Shown in pieces: positions 33,601 through 45,836 of a DNA stretch of 64,000 nt; position 1 is the stretch's first letter, and the number at the start of each line of letters is the position of its first letter. Position numbers and translations under genes: made by a program. The DNA is from Vicia villosa. Taxonomy: Eukaryota > Streptophyta > Magnoliopsida > Fabales > Fabaceae. The notes under the pieces were generated by a model. It worked only from the letters and a program-made list of their open reading frames with translations. It searched no databases and was not told the DNA's origin. The stretch covers positions 52,278,336-52,342,335 of the forward strand of contig NC_081183.1 of the NCBI RefSeq assembly GCF_029867415.1, read 5' to 3'.

Positions 33601-34032
33601 ACCTCGTCTTTGATCTTTTTTGACATATCAGGCCTACTCCTTCGTAGTTTCTGCTTGACTGGAGTGCTACCTTCTTTGATTGGCAGGCGATGAACTACAA
33701 TGTCCGTGTCAAGGCCTGGCATATCTTCATAGGACCAGGCGAATATCTCGACGTAGTCTCGCAGCATTTGAATCAGTCTTTGCTTGATGTTGTGTTCTAA
33801 ATCAGCCTCTATTTTGACTTCTTTCTTTTCTTCGTTGCTGCCCAAGTTGATGACCTCAATTGGCTCCTCGTGAGGCTGTATGGCCTTGTCTTCTTGTTCT
33901 AGCAGCCTTGCAATTTCTCTTGGCACTTCACAATCTTCCTCACTTTCGTCCTCAGTTTGGTAGATCGGACTTTCAAAGTCATGACGGGCAATAGCAGAAT
34001 CGTTGTTGACTGGATCCAGAGTGTATGTGAAT
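30616..34032 (-). pseudogene. Ogre1 pol exon: RT, RNase H, aRH, integrase (frameshifted)
   Basis: It begins at the intron acceptor (34032). The N-part has no ATG of its own; the first Met is at 33926. RT shows VCVDYRDLNRA, FSFMDGFSGY and the catalytic YVDD. The gypsy-type RNase H follows (YYLSKKFTDCETRYSLLE). A second, archaeal-type RNase H follows with VFDGAS, AEYEA, YGDSAL and LADALA. A 55-bp deletion at 31683/31684, relative to Ogre2, shifts the frame in the spacer before integrase. Integrase (HHCC ending CHKCQ; DMIGEI, TDNGTN, NGAVEAAN) is in another frame to the stop at 30616. Tat elements lack a chromodomain, and none is seen. Confidence 0.92.
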
Positions 34033-34296
34033 CTGCATGTTAGTTATGTGAGTGTGTGTGAAGAAAAAACATAGCTATTTGAAAGCGAAGAAAGAAAGAA
34101 AAAGGATCACAAAATTTAAATATGCAAGCGTCCCATGATTTTATTGAATGCACATGATCATGATATGATAAGCCCTTATAGAAGGGCCAGTGTGCTTTAG
34201 GCAAGGCACACGGCTTTCAGGCTCATGGTTCGATTGTTCAGGAACCATTTTTATCTTTGCACAATATACACAAAGAAAACAGGAAATGGCATTTAC
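34033..34296 (-). other. Ogre1 intron between gag-pro and pol
   Basis: 264 bp. Donor GA/GTAAAT overlaps the gag-pro stop region (G at 34296); acceptor TGCAG ends at 34033. Splicing removes the TAA and joins gag-pro to pol in phase 2 without a stop. Ogre elements are known for an intron here. Ogre2 has the same sites 266 bp apart. Confidence 0.8.
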
Positions 34297-37200
34297 TCCT
34301 GGTCAAAGGAGATCACATCCTCAGCTTTCCAGTTGTTCAATCCACTGTTGTGAGCAGGGAGTACCCAGCTGTTCCATTTGCAGTTGTCTTCTTCATCTTC
34401 CACAGCATTGATTTCATTAGTGGGAAAATGAGCCGGTGATCTTTCGGGATAAGCGATATACTCTGCTGGATACGAGAGCCCAGGCTGAGATATCTCTGTT
34501 GGCTGAGCAAGATGCTCGATAAGGCCGTCCCATGCAGTCGGGATGATGTTTTGAATAGAGACTTGTGCATCCTGGTGAGGAGTGTATTGTGACAGAAAGC
34601 AACCCTCGTTATTTGGTATTTCCCTGGCTTCTTCAAGAGCGAAATTGTCATCGTAATGTTCATCCCATCCAATTGGGACAATGTCCTTCATAGCAATTTG
34701 TGAGCTCGGAGGAGCGGAATATTTCACCATATAGTCATATTTGCCGTTGGGTTCTCCTAGCGTATCCCATACTTCTTTGGGTGGATTTTGATATTGCTCA
34801 GTGACGGGACTTGTGAAACTTTCGTCACTTTCAATTTGATCACCCCATCCAGTCGGGGTAATGTCTTCCATAGCAATATAAGAATTCTGAGGTGCGGTAT
34901 ACTGATAATTATACCCGTCACTTGGTTCTCCCACAGCATCCCACGTTCCCATGGAAATGGGTGGAATCTCATCTGGATATGGCTGAATGATATGGTTCAA
35001 GAACACTCCTTCATCTTCAATAGCGTTTACTTCTTGGCTGACGAAGTGTGACATTAATCCTCCAGAACGAGGACCTTGATCATTCTTTTGATCTTCACTA
35101 TCATAGCCCAGGCCTAGCTTGTCAGACTTGTAGGGTATATCGGGAAGCTGTCCCCATACTGTGCAATCACCCTGTTCAATCATGGCTTTGGCATCTTTGA
35201 GAGAAGCCATAGTTGTAGTTGGAGTAGCAGGAATATGCTTGGTGGTAGAGACATCTAGAGAGACCACCTCAAAAGATTGGCATGGAGTTTCGATGAATTC
35301 GTCCTCCAACTCAACATATTTGGAATTGCTTAGGTGACTAACCACATATTCCTCTTCGCCATAGACTGTGACAATCTTTCCTTTTACTGGATATTTTAAC
35401 TTCTGATGCAGGGTAGAAGTTATAGCGTTTGCTCCATGTATCCAAGGGCGTCCAAGTAAACAGAAGTAGGCTGGGTGAATTTCCATTACGTAAAAGATAG
35501 AATCGAAGATTTGAGAACCCACTCTGATTGGGAGATTCACTTTTCCGTATACCGTTCTGGTTGACCCGTCGAAGGCTCTTACCACAACATCACTTGGTTG
35601 TAACACAATTCCTTCGAAGTCAAGCTTTTCTAGTACTATTTTCGGTAACACGTTCAAAGAAGAACCGTTATCTACTAGCACATGAGATAGAGTGGTGCCA
35701 TTACATTCAATGGAGATATGTAGGGCTTTGTTGTGATTTTTTCCAGCAGGGGTTAGATCCACATCAGAGAAACCGAGACCATTGTTCACGGTTAGATTGG
35801 CAACACAATTCTCAAATTGGTCGACTGAGATCTCTTGAGGCACATGCGCAGCTTTGAGGAACTTCATCAGAGCTTTGGCATGAGCTTCTGAATATTTTAG
35901 CAGAGATAGCATTGAGATTTTTGAAGCGGTGTGCCCTAGTTGCTCAACAATATTGTAATCACTCTTGCAGATGATTTTCAATATTTCCTCCATTTCTTGC
36001 TTTGATGGATCCTCAGCAGTGATCTCCACCGGGGTTTGAACTTGTTCAACTTGTGGCTCTTTGCCTCGAGCGTTGTTATCTTGATTAGGAACTGGGACTC
36101 GGACTGGACCAGCAGCAACATTTGGAGAAATTTCTGGTGAAAAGATTCTTCCACTTCTCGTGATCTTGCTGGTACCCACAATATTACCCACAGTTGGAGT
36201 AGTTAACTTTGCGGCCTCTTCAGTCGAGGTATTTTGTTTAACTCCATGGACATAAACATTAGCGTCGTATCCCCATGGGACAGCTTTGTCTGAGGAGTAT
36301 GGAAATGGAGTTGGACTAGCAATGACTACTGATGCCACTTTGAGTGTAGCAGAAATTTTGAATGGAGCCTTGGCAGAGATTTTGAATGGTAAACTGGAGA
36401 TCACTGAGACATCCTCTATTCTCATCCCGTTTGCAAAGACTTCGCACAGCACGTCCATAGAAGGGAGCCTCTCAAACATAATGATACGGCGATCCATCCA
36501 CTTTTGAATTCCCATTCTTAGATTTTCACAACCATTGGGCAGGTATGAGCAATAAAAGCAGTCGGGGTCACACCCTGGAAAGTAACCAGCTTGGATTAGC
36601 TTTCCTTTGACTTTGCAGAGTGGAGTTCATAATTCGTTCATATCATAGATGTAAACAGTGTCCAGGATAGCGTTAACAGTTTTGTCATGCTTTGGCATAG
36701 GTGCGGTGATGACATTTGGAGTTTCTGGAGGATCGAACTCAATTTCCCCAGCATCTATCATATCTTGTATTTTATTTTTCAAGGCCCAGCAATGATCTGC
36801 GTCATGTCCTGGACAGTTTGAGTGATAGGCACATGTCGCATCAGGGCGATAATTCGGAGAGGAAGTGTTGACATTCTTTGGAGGACCTTTTAATGTGATC
36901 AGATCTGCTTTTAGCAAGTGCTGGAATGCCTGAGAGATTGGCATGTTGATTCTGGTGAAATTTCTTCTTGGTGCATCTGGTCGATGCGTATATTTTGGCT
37001 GTTGATCTTTTTGAGGTGCAGATGCGGAGATCAGAACTGCCCCTACAGATTGATACTGCTCACTTTTGCGACTTTTCTGAATTTGTGTTGCATTGACCTC
37101 ATTTCTCCCGCTGATGGGCCTTTTTGTAGTACCAGAGGAGGAACCTATTTGAATTTTTCCATTTTGAATGCCACTTTCGACACGTTCTCCGGTCAGTATC

Positions 37201-38069
37201 AGGTCAGTGAAACCTGATGATGAGCTTCCCAGCAAATGGCTATAGAAAGGGCCAGTTAAAGTGCCCATGAACATGTCGACTAGTTCGCGATCAGATAAGG
37301 GTGGTTGAACCCTTCCAGCCATATCTCTCCACTTTTGTGCATATCCTTTGAAACTTTCTTTTGGTCCCATAGACATGCCCCTTAGTTGAGTACGGGTTGG
37401 TGCAAGATCAGCATTGTATTGGTACTGTTTGTAAAAAGCAGCAGCTAATTCTTCCCAAGTATGAACCTTGGTATTTTCCAGCTGGTAGTACCACTCGAGT
37501 TGTGTACCCGACAGACTTTCTTGGAAGAAGTGAATCCACAATTTGTTATCTGTTGTATGAGGTTGTATTTTCCTCACATAGGATCTCAGATGTAGTTTCG
37601 GGCAAGAAACTCCGTCATATTTTGCAAAGACAGGAACTTTGAATTTTGGAGGGATAACAACATCTGAGATGAGCCCCAGATCATTGAAATCTAAGCCAGG
37701 TACTTTTTGTATCTCCATAGCTTTCATACGATCTTCCAGCTGTTGGTATTTGTCATCATCCGGTTCGTCCCCAGAATGATCATCTTCTTCATTTGAAGAG
37801 GGAGAGGGCTTAGCAGAACCCTGGTTGCTTTGATTGTCTTCTTGTTCACCATCACCGACTGTTTCAGGGATCGGTGGCTTTTTGAACTTTTTGACTGGGA
37901 TTTTGATCTTCCTTTTCAGGTGACTCAAGCCTACAGATCCTTTGGGCTTCTTTTTCTTCTTGATTATCAGGGCTTTCAGTTCTTGTTGCCCCTTTGCCAG
38001 TTCCAGAATTGCCACTTGAACTTGGGCATTCTGTGCTTCGAGATTCTTGATGCTTGTCTCGGATTCCAT
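34293..38069 (-). pseudogene. Ogre1 gag-protease with internal stop and repeat insertion
   Basis: ATG at 38069 (MESETSIKNLEAQNAQ): N-terminal coiled coil, Lys-rich and acidic stretches, then the Gag core (VPVFAKYDGVSCPKLHLRSY, WIHFFQESLSGTQLEWYY) and a Cys/His knuckle-like CAYHSNCPGHDADHCWALK. A TGA at 36627-36629 stops the frame after VYIYDMNEL; Ogre2 has Ser there. Beyond it come CDPDCFYC and the protease with VLVDNGSSLNVLP and LLGRPWIHG. The C-terminal part carries about 200 extra residues, absent from Ogre2 (about 34395-35030). They contain three imperfect repeats around IAMEDITPTGW, IAMKDIVPIGW and VSIQNIIPTAW. Gag forms particles; the aspartic protease cuts the polyprotein. Confidence 0.9.
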
Positions 38070-38354
38070 CTCTTCTGACTGAAATAAACAGCGAGGAGAT
38101 GAGAAATCCGTCATGAGAACCTGTTATGCAATGTGTATGACTGGATGCAATGTACATGAATGTATATGCAATGTATATGAATGCAATGTATGAAATGTAT
38201 ATGCAATGCATGAAATGAAATGTGTGTGCAATGTTTTCAAGGATCTTAGAGTTTAGATTTGTTAAAGAAGAAACAAACGTTAGTTAATCAATTTATTCTC
38301 TTTTTTTCTTTGCCTCATTTGGGCTTACAAGACAGAAATAAAATAAATGATCCT
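38070..38354 (-). other. Ogre1 spacer between ORF1 and gag
   Basis: Rich in GCAATGTATATG words (38120-38240). Just before the gag ATG is an acceptor-like CTGTTTATTTCAG (AG at 38079-38080). Ogre2 has the same 13 bases 8 nt before its gag ATG. Confidence 0.55.
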
Positions 38355-39698
38355 TTAGGTCTCCCTTGGACGCTTTCTCTTTGCCCCCAGGAATGTGTTG
38401 ATCTGCTGTTCTTCTTGAAGCTGTCCGGTGAGCTCCAATATCCTTTTCTCATAGTCCTGACAGTGTGCTTTGAAGGTGTCTCTTTCCTCTTTTAGTTGAA
38501 CCCAAGATTTTTGCAACTCTTCTAGGTCAGTTGGCATATCCGGGTGTAGAATAACTTGAGGTTCGTATCCTTCGACCTCTAGTTCAATAGTCACTGGTAG
38601 AATAGCGGGATATGGCATAATGAGTTTCTGAGCATGAGTGCGGACCCATCTGAGGTAAGGTTCCATAGGGATAGAATTCCATTGCCCCAAAGTTTTGCTT
38701 TCTATTCTATAGACACTGTCCCATGCATGTATGAAACTTCGTCGGTGTCTATGAGAATCATTCTCGTAATCAAACACAATGCCACGGATAATCATGTCAT
38801 GAGGACCGTTGCTCCTTGCATATCCGAATTGGCGTAGAGCTAAAGAGGGATTGTAAGTGATGCCCCCTTTGATGCCAAGGAGTGGCACATTAGGGTACTC
38901 TCCACAATGATCAATGATAGTAATGTCTCTTTGAAAGAAGTTGTTCCACCGGATATCTGAATGAGACAAATACATAATCCTGCGAGACCATTGCATTCTT
39001 TGTTCATTTCTCAACACTGATCGGGGAAGATGAAATGTAAACCACCTAGCCAGTAGTGGTATACAGCACATGAGAGTTCCTCGTTTCTTCATGGTACGAG
39101 TGTGTAGAGAATGTAGAATGTCTCCCAGCAATGTTGGTACCGGGTTACGGATTAGGAAAAGGTTGATGATGTGTACACTTATGAACTGGTCGGGATTTGG
39201 GAATAAAACCAACCCATAGATCAAAAGGGCCATAACCTCCTCAAAAGCTGGATAACTTTTGTTCTCTAGCAGTAGTCGAGCCTTTTCCAATAAGAACTTG
39301 GCAAGCAAACCCTTAACTCCACTCTTTGTTTCCCAATTGGACTCAATTTCTGACTTTCGCAAATGTAAAGCAGCAGCAATGACTTCAGGTTTTGGAATCC
39401 TTTCTAAACCAGTGAAAGGTAATTGATTTCGAACAGGCAATCCAATTAGTTCAGAGAATTCTTCCAAAGTGGGTACCAACTGGTAATCAGGAAAGGTAAA
39501 GCAATGATGTTCAGGGTCAAAGAATTGGAACAGGACCCGTATCATGTCTTCTTCAAATTTTGAGGTAACCAAATGGAGTAGGTGACCATGCCTTTCGGTG
39601 AATTGAACATTCCTGGGGAATTCTGACACTAAATCTTTTAGTTCAGATGGTACCGTTGGGATGTTGATTCGGATGTAATCTCGGGTGGCGGGAGCCAT
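38355..39698 (-). CDS. Ogre1 ORF1 protein, intact, 447 aa
   Basis: The chosen start is the ATG at 39698 (MAPATRDYIRIN). An in-frame extension to 39797 is possible, but its last bases form a splice acceptor-like TTGTTTTTGCAG. This is the Ogre-specific frame upstream of gag; its function is unknown. The segment HHCFTFPDYQLVPTLEEFSELIGLPV looks like the N-terminal pattern of the plant mobile domain family (by eye). Residues of the form CCIPLLARWF and GGITYNPSLALRQFGY match Ogre2 ORF1. The C-terminal 60 residues are Glu/Gln-rich and probably a coiled coil, ending in KRKRPRET. No premature stop, unlike the other genes of this element. Confidence 0.85.
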   Translation of the reverse strand: MAPATRDYIRINIPTVPSELKDLVSEFPRNVQFTERHGHLLHLVTSKFEEDMIRVLFQFFDPEHHCFTFPDYQLVPTLEEFSELIGLPVRNQLPFTGLERIPKPEVIAAALHLRKSEIESNWETKSGVKGLLAKFLLEKARLLLENKSYPAFEEVMALLIYGLVLFPNPDQFISVHIINLFLIRNPVPTLLGDILHSLHTRTMKKRGTLMCCIPLLARWFTFHLPRSVLRNEQRMQWSRRIMYLSHSDIRWNNFFQRDITIIDHCGEYPNVPLLGIKGGITYNPSLALRQFGYARSNGPHDMIIRGIVFDYENDSHRHRRSFIHAWDSVYRIESKTLGQWNSIPMEPYLRWVRTHAQKLIMPYPAILPVTIELEVEGYEPQVILHPDMPTDLEELQKSWVQLKEERDTFKAHCQDYEKRILELTGQLQEEQQINTFLGAKRKRPRET

Positions 39699-40354
39699 TA
39701 CCTGCAAAAACAAAGGTAAACTCTTTGATCCTTGAAGTGTTTTGTGAGAAAATGATATGCTTATGATGCAAACATGTGGCACACAAAAACAAATCAAACA
39801 ATAGCCTTAGGTTTAAAGGCTTGCATGGAGCTGATAGGTGATACCCTCCCCACTGAAGTTGAGTTGGTTAAAACCTGTCCTAGAATAGTATTCGGGTTCT
39901 ATGATCCTTGGAAGTAACATCTCAATACGGCGCTCGAGCGGCCGATCAAAATATTCCTCGAGGATAACTAACTTCGATCAATTTCAAAGCTAGCCACTTA
40001 ATAGGCCATAAGTCAAGTTCAACTAAAAAGGTTTTAAGACAAATTAGTGTTTAATGACATTTCGGAAGCCTAATATACTCCTTGATCGTTTTCAAGGGAC
40101 ATCAGTATAAACCAAAGTATCGCACTAATGATGACTACCAGATCAACCGTATCAGTACATGCCGTACAGTTTCCTTGGTCTATTGTCATATACTTAAGGT
40201 ATCTCGAGATTCGGGTTAGAATCTTCCACACAAGCAAAATACCCAAACAAACCTTTGAAAAATAGAGCAATCAAGTCAAACAATTGAAAACATCGAAGTA
40301 ATCTATTCTCTTAAGGTAACCCCTTTTGAAAACATTTTGTTTTTTGAAAGTGAC
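39699..40354 (-). other. Ogre1 5' leader
   Basis: About 650 bp between PBS and ORF1, non-coding. The block with GGCTTGCATGGAG near 39820-39842 recurs in the Ogre2 leader near 61641-61665. Confidence 0.6.
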
Positions 40355-40372
40355 TCCCCAGCAGAGTCGCCA
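40355..40372 (-). promoter_or_regulatory. Ogre1 primer binding site
   Basis: TGGCGACTCTGCTGGGGA on the minus strand, four bases from the LTR end, identical to the LARD and Ogre2 sites. Confidence 0.92.
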
Positions 40373-40376
40373 GTTC

Positions 40377-43300
40377 TGTGGACCTCCGTTTTTCGGGCCA
40401 TACCTCTGAGCGGGAGAGATACGTGAACTGACTCTTTTTTATCGCTTATGCTTTCGCATTTTTGAAAATTCACAGAGTCGCCACCGACCTTTTATTTTAT
40501 CCAATTAAGGAAAGGTTTATAAAAGAAACAGAAAAAAGACCTTTAAGAAATTCTGGGTAAGGGGGTAGGTTATACAAAGGGAAGGTGTTAGCACCCTTTG
40601 TATCCATGGTTATCCATGGGCTCTTAAGTTTGCTTAGCTCACTTGTTTTTCGACCACTTTTCAATTGCTTTAGAATGCTCATATGTGGTTTCAAATACCT
40701 TTGTAAATTGAATTTTGTAATGATCCTTGTGCGGATGTATACAAAATGCTTGTTTATCTTTCGAAAGATGTTTTGAAAAGAACGTTAACTTTGTAATGAT
40801 CCGTGTTTGGATGTATACAAAATATTGTCTTTTTGGAAAGTTTTGTTTTGAAAAACAACAGTGTATGAGAATTTTGTTTGTTTTGATTTGAGCAAGCAAA
40901 CTAGGAGGTCTACCCTGAGTTGTAAGGTTTTTGTCCTTATTTCCTTTAAAAATCTATCCTTTCACCGGATACAAACAAAAGGTTCGATTTTGTACTCGAA
41001 ACAGTGGAATTTTGACTTTGATTTTGAAAAGAATGAGAAGGGATTACCTTAAGAGGTGCAAGTGTGATTGTGATTGGATTCAGATATTTTATCTTTGAAG
41101 TTAGTGATCTGACGGTTCAATTTTATCTTTGACATACACGCAGTTTATATTTGCTGGAAATTAAAATGCGGAAATGTAAAATGCGGAAAGTAAATCTACG
41201 CTATTACATCGATTGTGCAGGAAATGTAAACTAGCCTATTTACATGATTTTGACAACCTATACATTTATCTAGGAATTTAAATTGCAAGAAAAATAAAAG
41301 GCATGTTTTTGGATTTTTTATGATTGATTTTAATTATAATTAATGCATGATTAATTAAATTAAAATGAAGAAAAAAGATGAAAATGTATTTAAACCTAGA
41401 AATTAAGTTTTAAATATGTACAAAATATTTGTCAATTAATTTTAAAACAAAACTAATTTTTTTGAAATTTTTGAAATTGATTTGAAATTGATTAGGCTAA
41501 TTAAAACATAATTATGCAAATAATTATACAAATAATTAAAACTTAAAGAGAAAATTATCCTAAATATGTACAAAATTAGTTTATAATATATAAACAATAT
41601 TTAACATAAAGAACAATTTTTTTATGATTTTTTGATTGGTTGAAAATAATTAAAAAGCAAATATACAAACATATACTAATTAATTATGCAAAATATTGGA
41701 ATTATGAAGAAAAATAAAATATTTTTATTTCAGAAAATAATATATTATTTTAGAAGTCTAAAAATATTTTTTGTATATTTTTTTGGATTTTTAAAACTAT
41801 TTTTAATTAATTTTGCAAAGAAATTAAAATAGAAATAGAAAATATAAAAGGATACGATCAGGTGTGGAAATTAAGTGATGTCCATGGTGTGGATCACTTG
41901 TATGGTGCGTTGGATTGAGGATTAGTGGAGATCAAGGGCTCATGTTGCAAGACACATGATGCACGTGGTTAGAGGAGTAGCATGAGATTATGCTGACTTT
42001 GAGAGTCCAGCGTGGGGCCCACTGAAGTTGACTGGCGAATAGAAAGATGAGGATAGGCCACGCGAGCAGTCAAAGGGTCCTCATCACTATTCATCATCTT
42101 CTTCAATTTACCTATGGAATTTGCTGCGGATTTACCTGCAACATTACCTGCGGATTTTGCATTCAATTCTTTAACCTTTTGGATGACCTACAAAACAAAA
42201 ATAAAAAAGAACAAGGGCCACCCAGATCACCTAAATGGACCCTTCTGAACATGATGGTGTCGTTAGTTTTTTCATTTGGAGCCTCTATCATAGAAAACGA
42301 AAGGTTTACATCTTTGAAGCTCAAAAATGGTAGAGCTTCAAAACCACGTTTGAACTTGCATGTAATCACTCAAATCTACCCTATGTCATGCCATGAGTCC
42401 ATTCAAATGATTAGTTTGTATTATAGTTAAGCATGCATATGAAAACGAAAGCTACATGGTTATGAACATGAAGGTGATCGTGAACATGTTTAAGGTTGTT
42501 TCAATCACATGTTATGAGTCAATCCTTACCTATGATGTTATACAAGAGTAATAGGATGATTATTTTGTATTGATAGTGGCTGGAAATATGAAAACGAAAA
42601 TTACATATATTTGATATTTTTTGAGAATTTTATGTAGATGATGGCTATGCTCTTGCTATAATTTCGTGTGTGTGTTGTTGTTGATGTATTCCACTTCATT
42701 TATAGGCCAAGAGCTGCTTGGAAGTGAAGCTAAGAGCATTGATTGCTTGGTTGAAAGTTTGATTTTTAAATATTAAAAATCCTTGAATATTTGACCAAGT
42801 CTTGCTCTCCTTTACTTCTCTTGCCTTGTGCTTCAATTCTCTGCAGAAAATCAGAGATTCCTTGGGTGACTCATGCTTAGATTGTAAGCTACCCATTATC
42901 CATTCATTTTTCCTTTTAATTTAATCTTAAAATAAGATAAAATTAAGCAAAAAATGAATAAAAATGGTATGGGCTTAGTCTTGGTCGTGGGAGGCCCATA
43001 ATATTATGGAAATGATGTTTGAACCATGAAAACTTGGCTCCATTTGGAAAAAATACATTTTTGAGCAATGTTGATTTCATGCATTTTCCCAAAATTTAGC
43101 CAACTTCAACAAGGTGTAAATCCCTCAATTTTTGTCATATGAAGGAGATCTTGCACTTTTTGGAAACCTCAAAGAGTCCTCTAACCAATGTCTTTGGTCT
43201 CATGTCAAAATGATTTTTGATGCTCCTTGTGTGTCATTTTGAAAAAAGTGTCTTTTTGTTGACTTTGAAAATGACCTGTAATGTCTTTGGTCATATTTTT

Positions 43301-45116
43301 CAAATGGTGAATGCAATGACCATGGGATCAATTGCATTTGAAAGATAATTGAATTTCCTTCAAAATGAGCTTTGGTTTGAATTTTTTGGATGAAGGATGA
43401 GAGAGTTATGACCAGTCAAAGTTGAGTTGACTTTTCAAGCAAAAACCCTAATTTTGAATCTTAGGGTTTTGTTGATTTTTGATCTTTCCTTGATGAATTA
43501 TGATCATCCAATGATCAAATGATGAATCCTTTGACAAAATATGGACTTTGACAAAAAATTTAATTTTTGACTGTCTGTTGACTTTTTGGTCAAACGGGTC
43601 GTCTGTTGACTGTTTGAGCTGCTGACGGTGCGTCTGAGTGAATTGAAGTTTGAAAATTTGTATGATGGTACTTTGAGATATATGGATGTGCATGAACTCC
43701 ATTTGAGGTCTCAAAAGCTTGTTTCTCTTGTAAAAACAAGAAAACCCTAGTCAGGGACTGTTTGTGTAGGAGACAGTTAAGCGTACCTGATTTTTGTGCA
43801 GTGTTGAGTCTCTGCTAATCGCGTGATATTCAGAAGACTTCTAGAACAAAAATATTGGAATTTTGAATTGTGAAAGATTGATTTGATTGATGGTACAAAA
43901 CACTGAGAATTGTACTGCCAGCAGTTTGGCTGTCAACTGACTGTTCAGGTATTGACGTAGCAGTTAGAGTGAAAAATCAACAGTCAAGGTTAATTTTATT
44001 TTTTGTTGTTTTTGTTTTTGTTTTATGTGAAAAATGAAAGTTTATTTTCATGACTTGTTAAAAAAACACAGACATAATAAATAACTAATATTTACTGTAC
44101 GCGGGCAAAATTACCGATAATAACCCTGAAAATCATTTAATGCACAGAAAAATGAATATTTGACTGGCAGAAAACACACAAAATATTATCTGAGTAATTA
44201 AGCAATATTATGACAAATAGTACAACATTTAATACTGACAGTACAAATATTACATACTATATTGAACAGTACGAATAAACGGTACATTTAAGAAATAAGA
44301 AATACGACAAGTTTCAAAAATGACGATTGATAACCCATGCTACAAATAGTAACATGTAGATGATTGGGAGCATAAGCATCCCAGGTCCACAGTGTTCCGG
44401 GCTATGTAGACACAAGAAAGACATGATCACCGTAGCAATGGTGATGATCATAAGAAAACACGTTTCCCACCGCTTCGCCATTTTGTCGGGGAAGAAGAAA
44501 GGATGGATTATGAAGTAAGAATTTGAGAGATGAATTAGAATTTGATGTGAGATTTTTATGAAAAAATGAGAGGTATTTATAGAGTGGAAAGAAGGATAGA
44601 GACGTTGGGGAATGATGTGATTCCGTACAAAAGGAAAATTTGAGTGGAAATAAGATTTGAAAGAAAGTGTATGATAGTGTTGGGAAAAAGAGAGATGTAG
44701 AGAATAAAGTTAGGATTTGATTTTTGAAAAAGAGATTTGAAAAGATTTTTGAAAATAATGGAATATAGTACAAAAATTAGTGGGAAACAAAAGATAATAA
44801 TAATCTACTTGTTACCAGTACAGTCTGAGTTTCCTGATTCTGCGCCTGCAAAAAGATTTAACTCTGTACCAATTGTGTCAGTACTATTTATCTGTAAATA
44901 AATAAATAGCATGTGTGAAGTAATAAACAGTATTTGGCGTTTGCGTAAGAATAAATTCAACTGCAAGCCAAATTACTGTATAAGAAAAAATTCTAAAAAC
45001 TAAGTATTTCATATGTCAGGATATTTGTTGAAAAAAATCCATGACTATATGAGACTCTTAATTTTCAGATTGGAGTTTTCTTGAAAAAAGATGCGGGCAA
45101 ATTTTGGGGTATAACA
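40377..45116 (-). repeat. Ogre1 5' LTR
   Basis: 4740 bp, near-identical to 23922-28662. TATA box at 42698-42704; U5 stem-loops at 40573-40619. Confidence 0.96.
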
Positions 45117-45121
45117 GTTAC
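45117..45121. repeat. Target site duplication GTTAC, right of Ogre1
   Basis: Matches 23917-23921. Confidence 0.95.
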
Positions 45122-45361
45122 CTAGGGCGGCGCCTCATCAACTGCACGCATGCTTGTCCCTTCATAATGAACACGTGGTCATCATCTGGAACAGCTGGTG
45201 ACAGCTCTTTTGCTTTAACAGAAGTTCTGTATCATACTTAGACATATGAAACGTTAGCAATAACAGAATCAGAGTGTCTAAATGATCATACATAACCTGA
45301 ACATCTGATAAGAAAATAAATATTTTCAATCTAATCCATATATCAGATCTTCTCAACATCT
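45122..45361 (-). other. SIRE spacer after RNase H
   Basis: Non-coding between the pol end and the Ogre1 insertion. A 70-codon frame here has no recognisable motif. Confidence 0.5.
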
Positions 45362-45836
45362 TCATTCTGAGCATAAGTCCATACTAATATTCTTCATAAT
45401 GAACTTAAACCTATCTTCAGCTAGGGGTTTTGTGAAGATATCAGCCCACTGATGTTCTGTATCAACAAAGTTTAAAGAAAGAACACCCTTCTGAACATAG
45501 TCCCTAATAAAGTGATGTTTAATCTCTATATGTTTAGCCTTAGAATGCAAGATAGGATTCTTAGATAGACAAATAGCAGAAGTATTATCACAGAATATAG
45601 GAATGTTACTCTCATATATCTGATAGTTTTCTAGCTAACTTTTCATCCAGAGCATTTAAGTACTACATCCAGCAGCAGCAACATATACCTTACCTAATAC
45701 ACACGTTGGATGCATTGGAGTCATTGCTTCTTTTCTTTCAGACAGATTGAACTTCTTCAGAAGCTCTTTGACATACTTAGTCTGATGAACATACTTGCCA
45801 GACCATGTTCTGATGAAGCCATCCATAACTTATGGG
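45362..45836 (-). pseudogene. SIRE RT tail and RNase H
   Basis: On the minus strand the RT C-terminal segment (YVKELLKKFNLSERKEAMTP, near 45790-45735) is followed, after stops and a frame change near 45640, by CDNTSAICLSKNPI. Then comes the copia RNase H tail: SKAKHIEIKHHFIRDYVQKG and WADIFTKPL (to 45362). It removes RNA from the RNA/DNA hybrid in intact relatives; here only the end of the gene is left. Confidence 0.85.

Larger units (their letters stand above)
23922..45116 (-). mobile_element. Ogre1: Tat-lineage Ty3/gypsy element, complete in extent
   Basis: 21,195 bp with LTRs of 4741 and 4740 bp and a GTTAC duplication. In element sense: LTR, PBS, leader, ORF1, gag-protease, 264-bp intron, RT-RH-aRH-INT, a repeat-rich 3' region, PPT, LTR. 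Size, ORF1, the intron and the second RNase H are typical of Ogre. It is defective: a TGA in gag-pro (36627-36629) and a 55-bp deletion in pol at 31683/31684. About seven mismatches were seen in the first kb of LTR alignment, so it is young. Confidence 0.96.
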
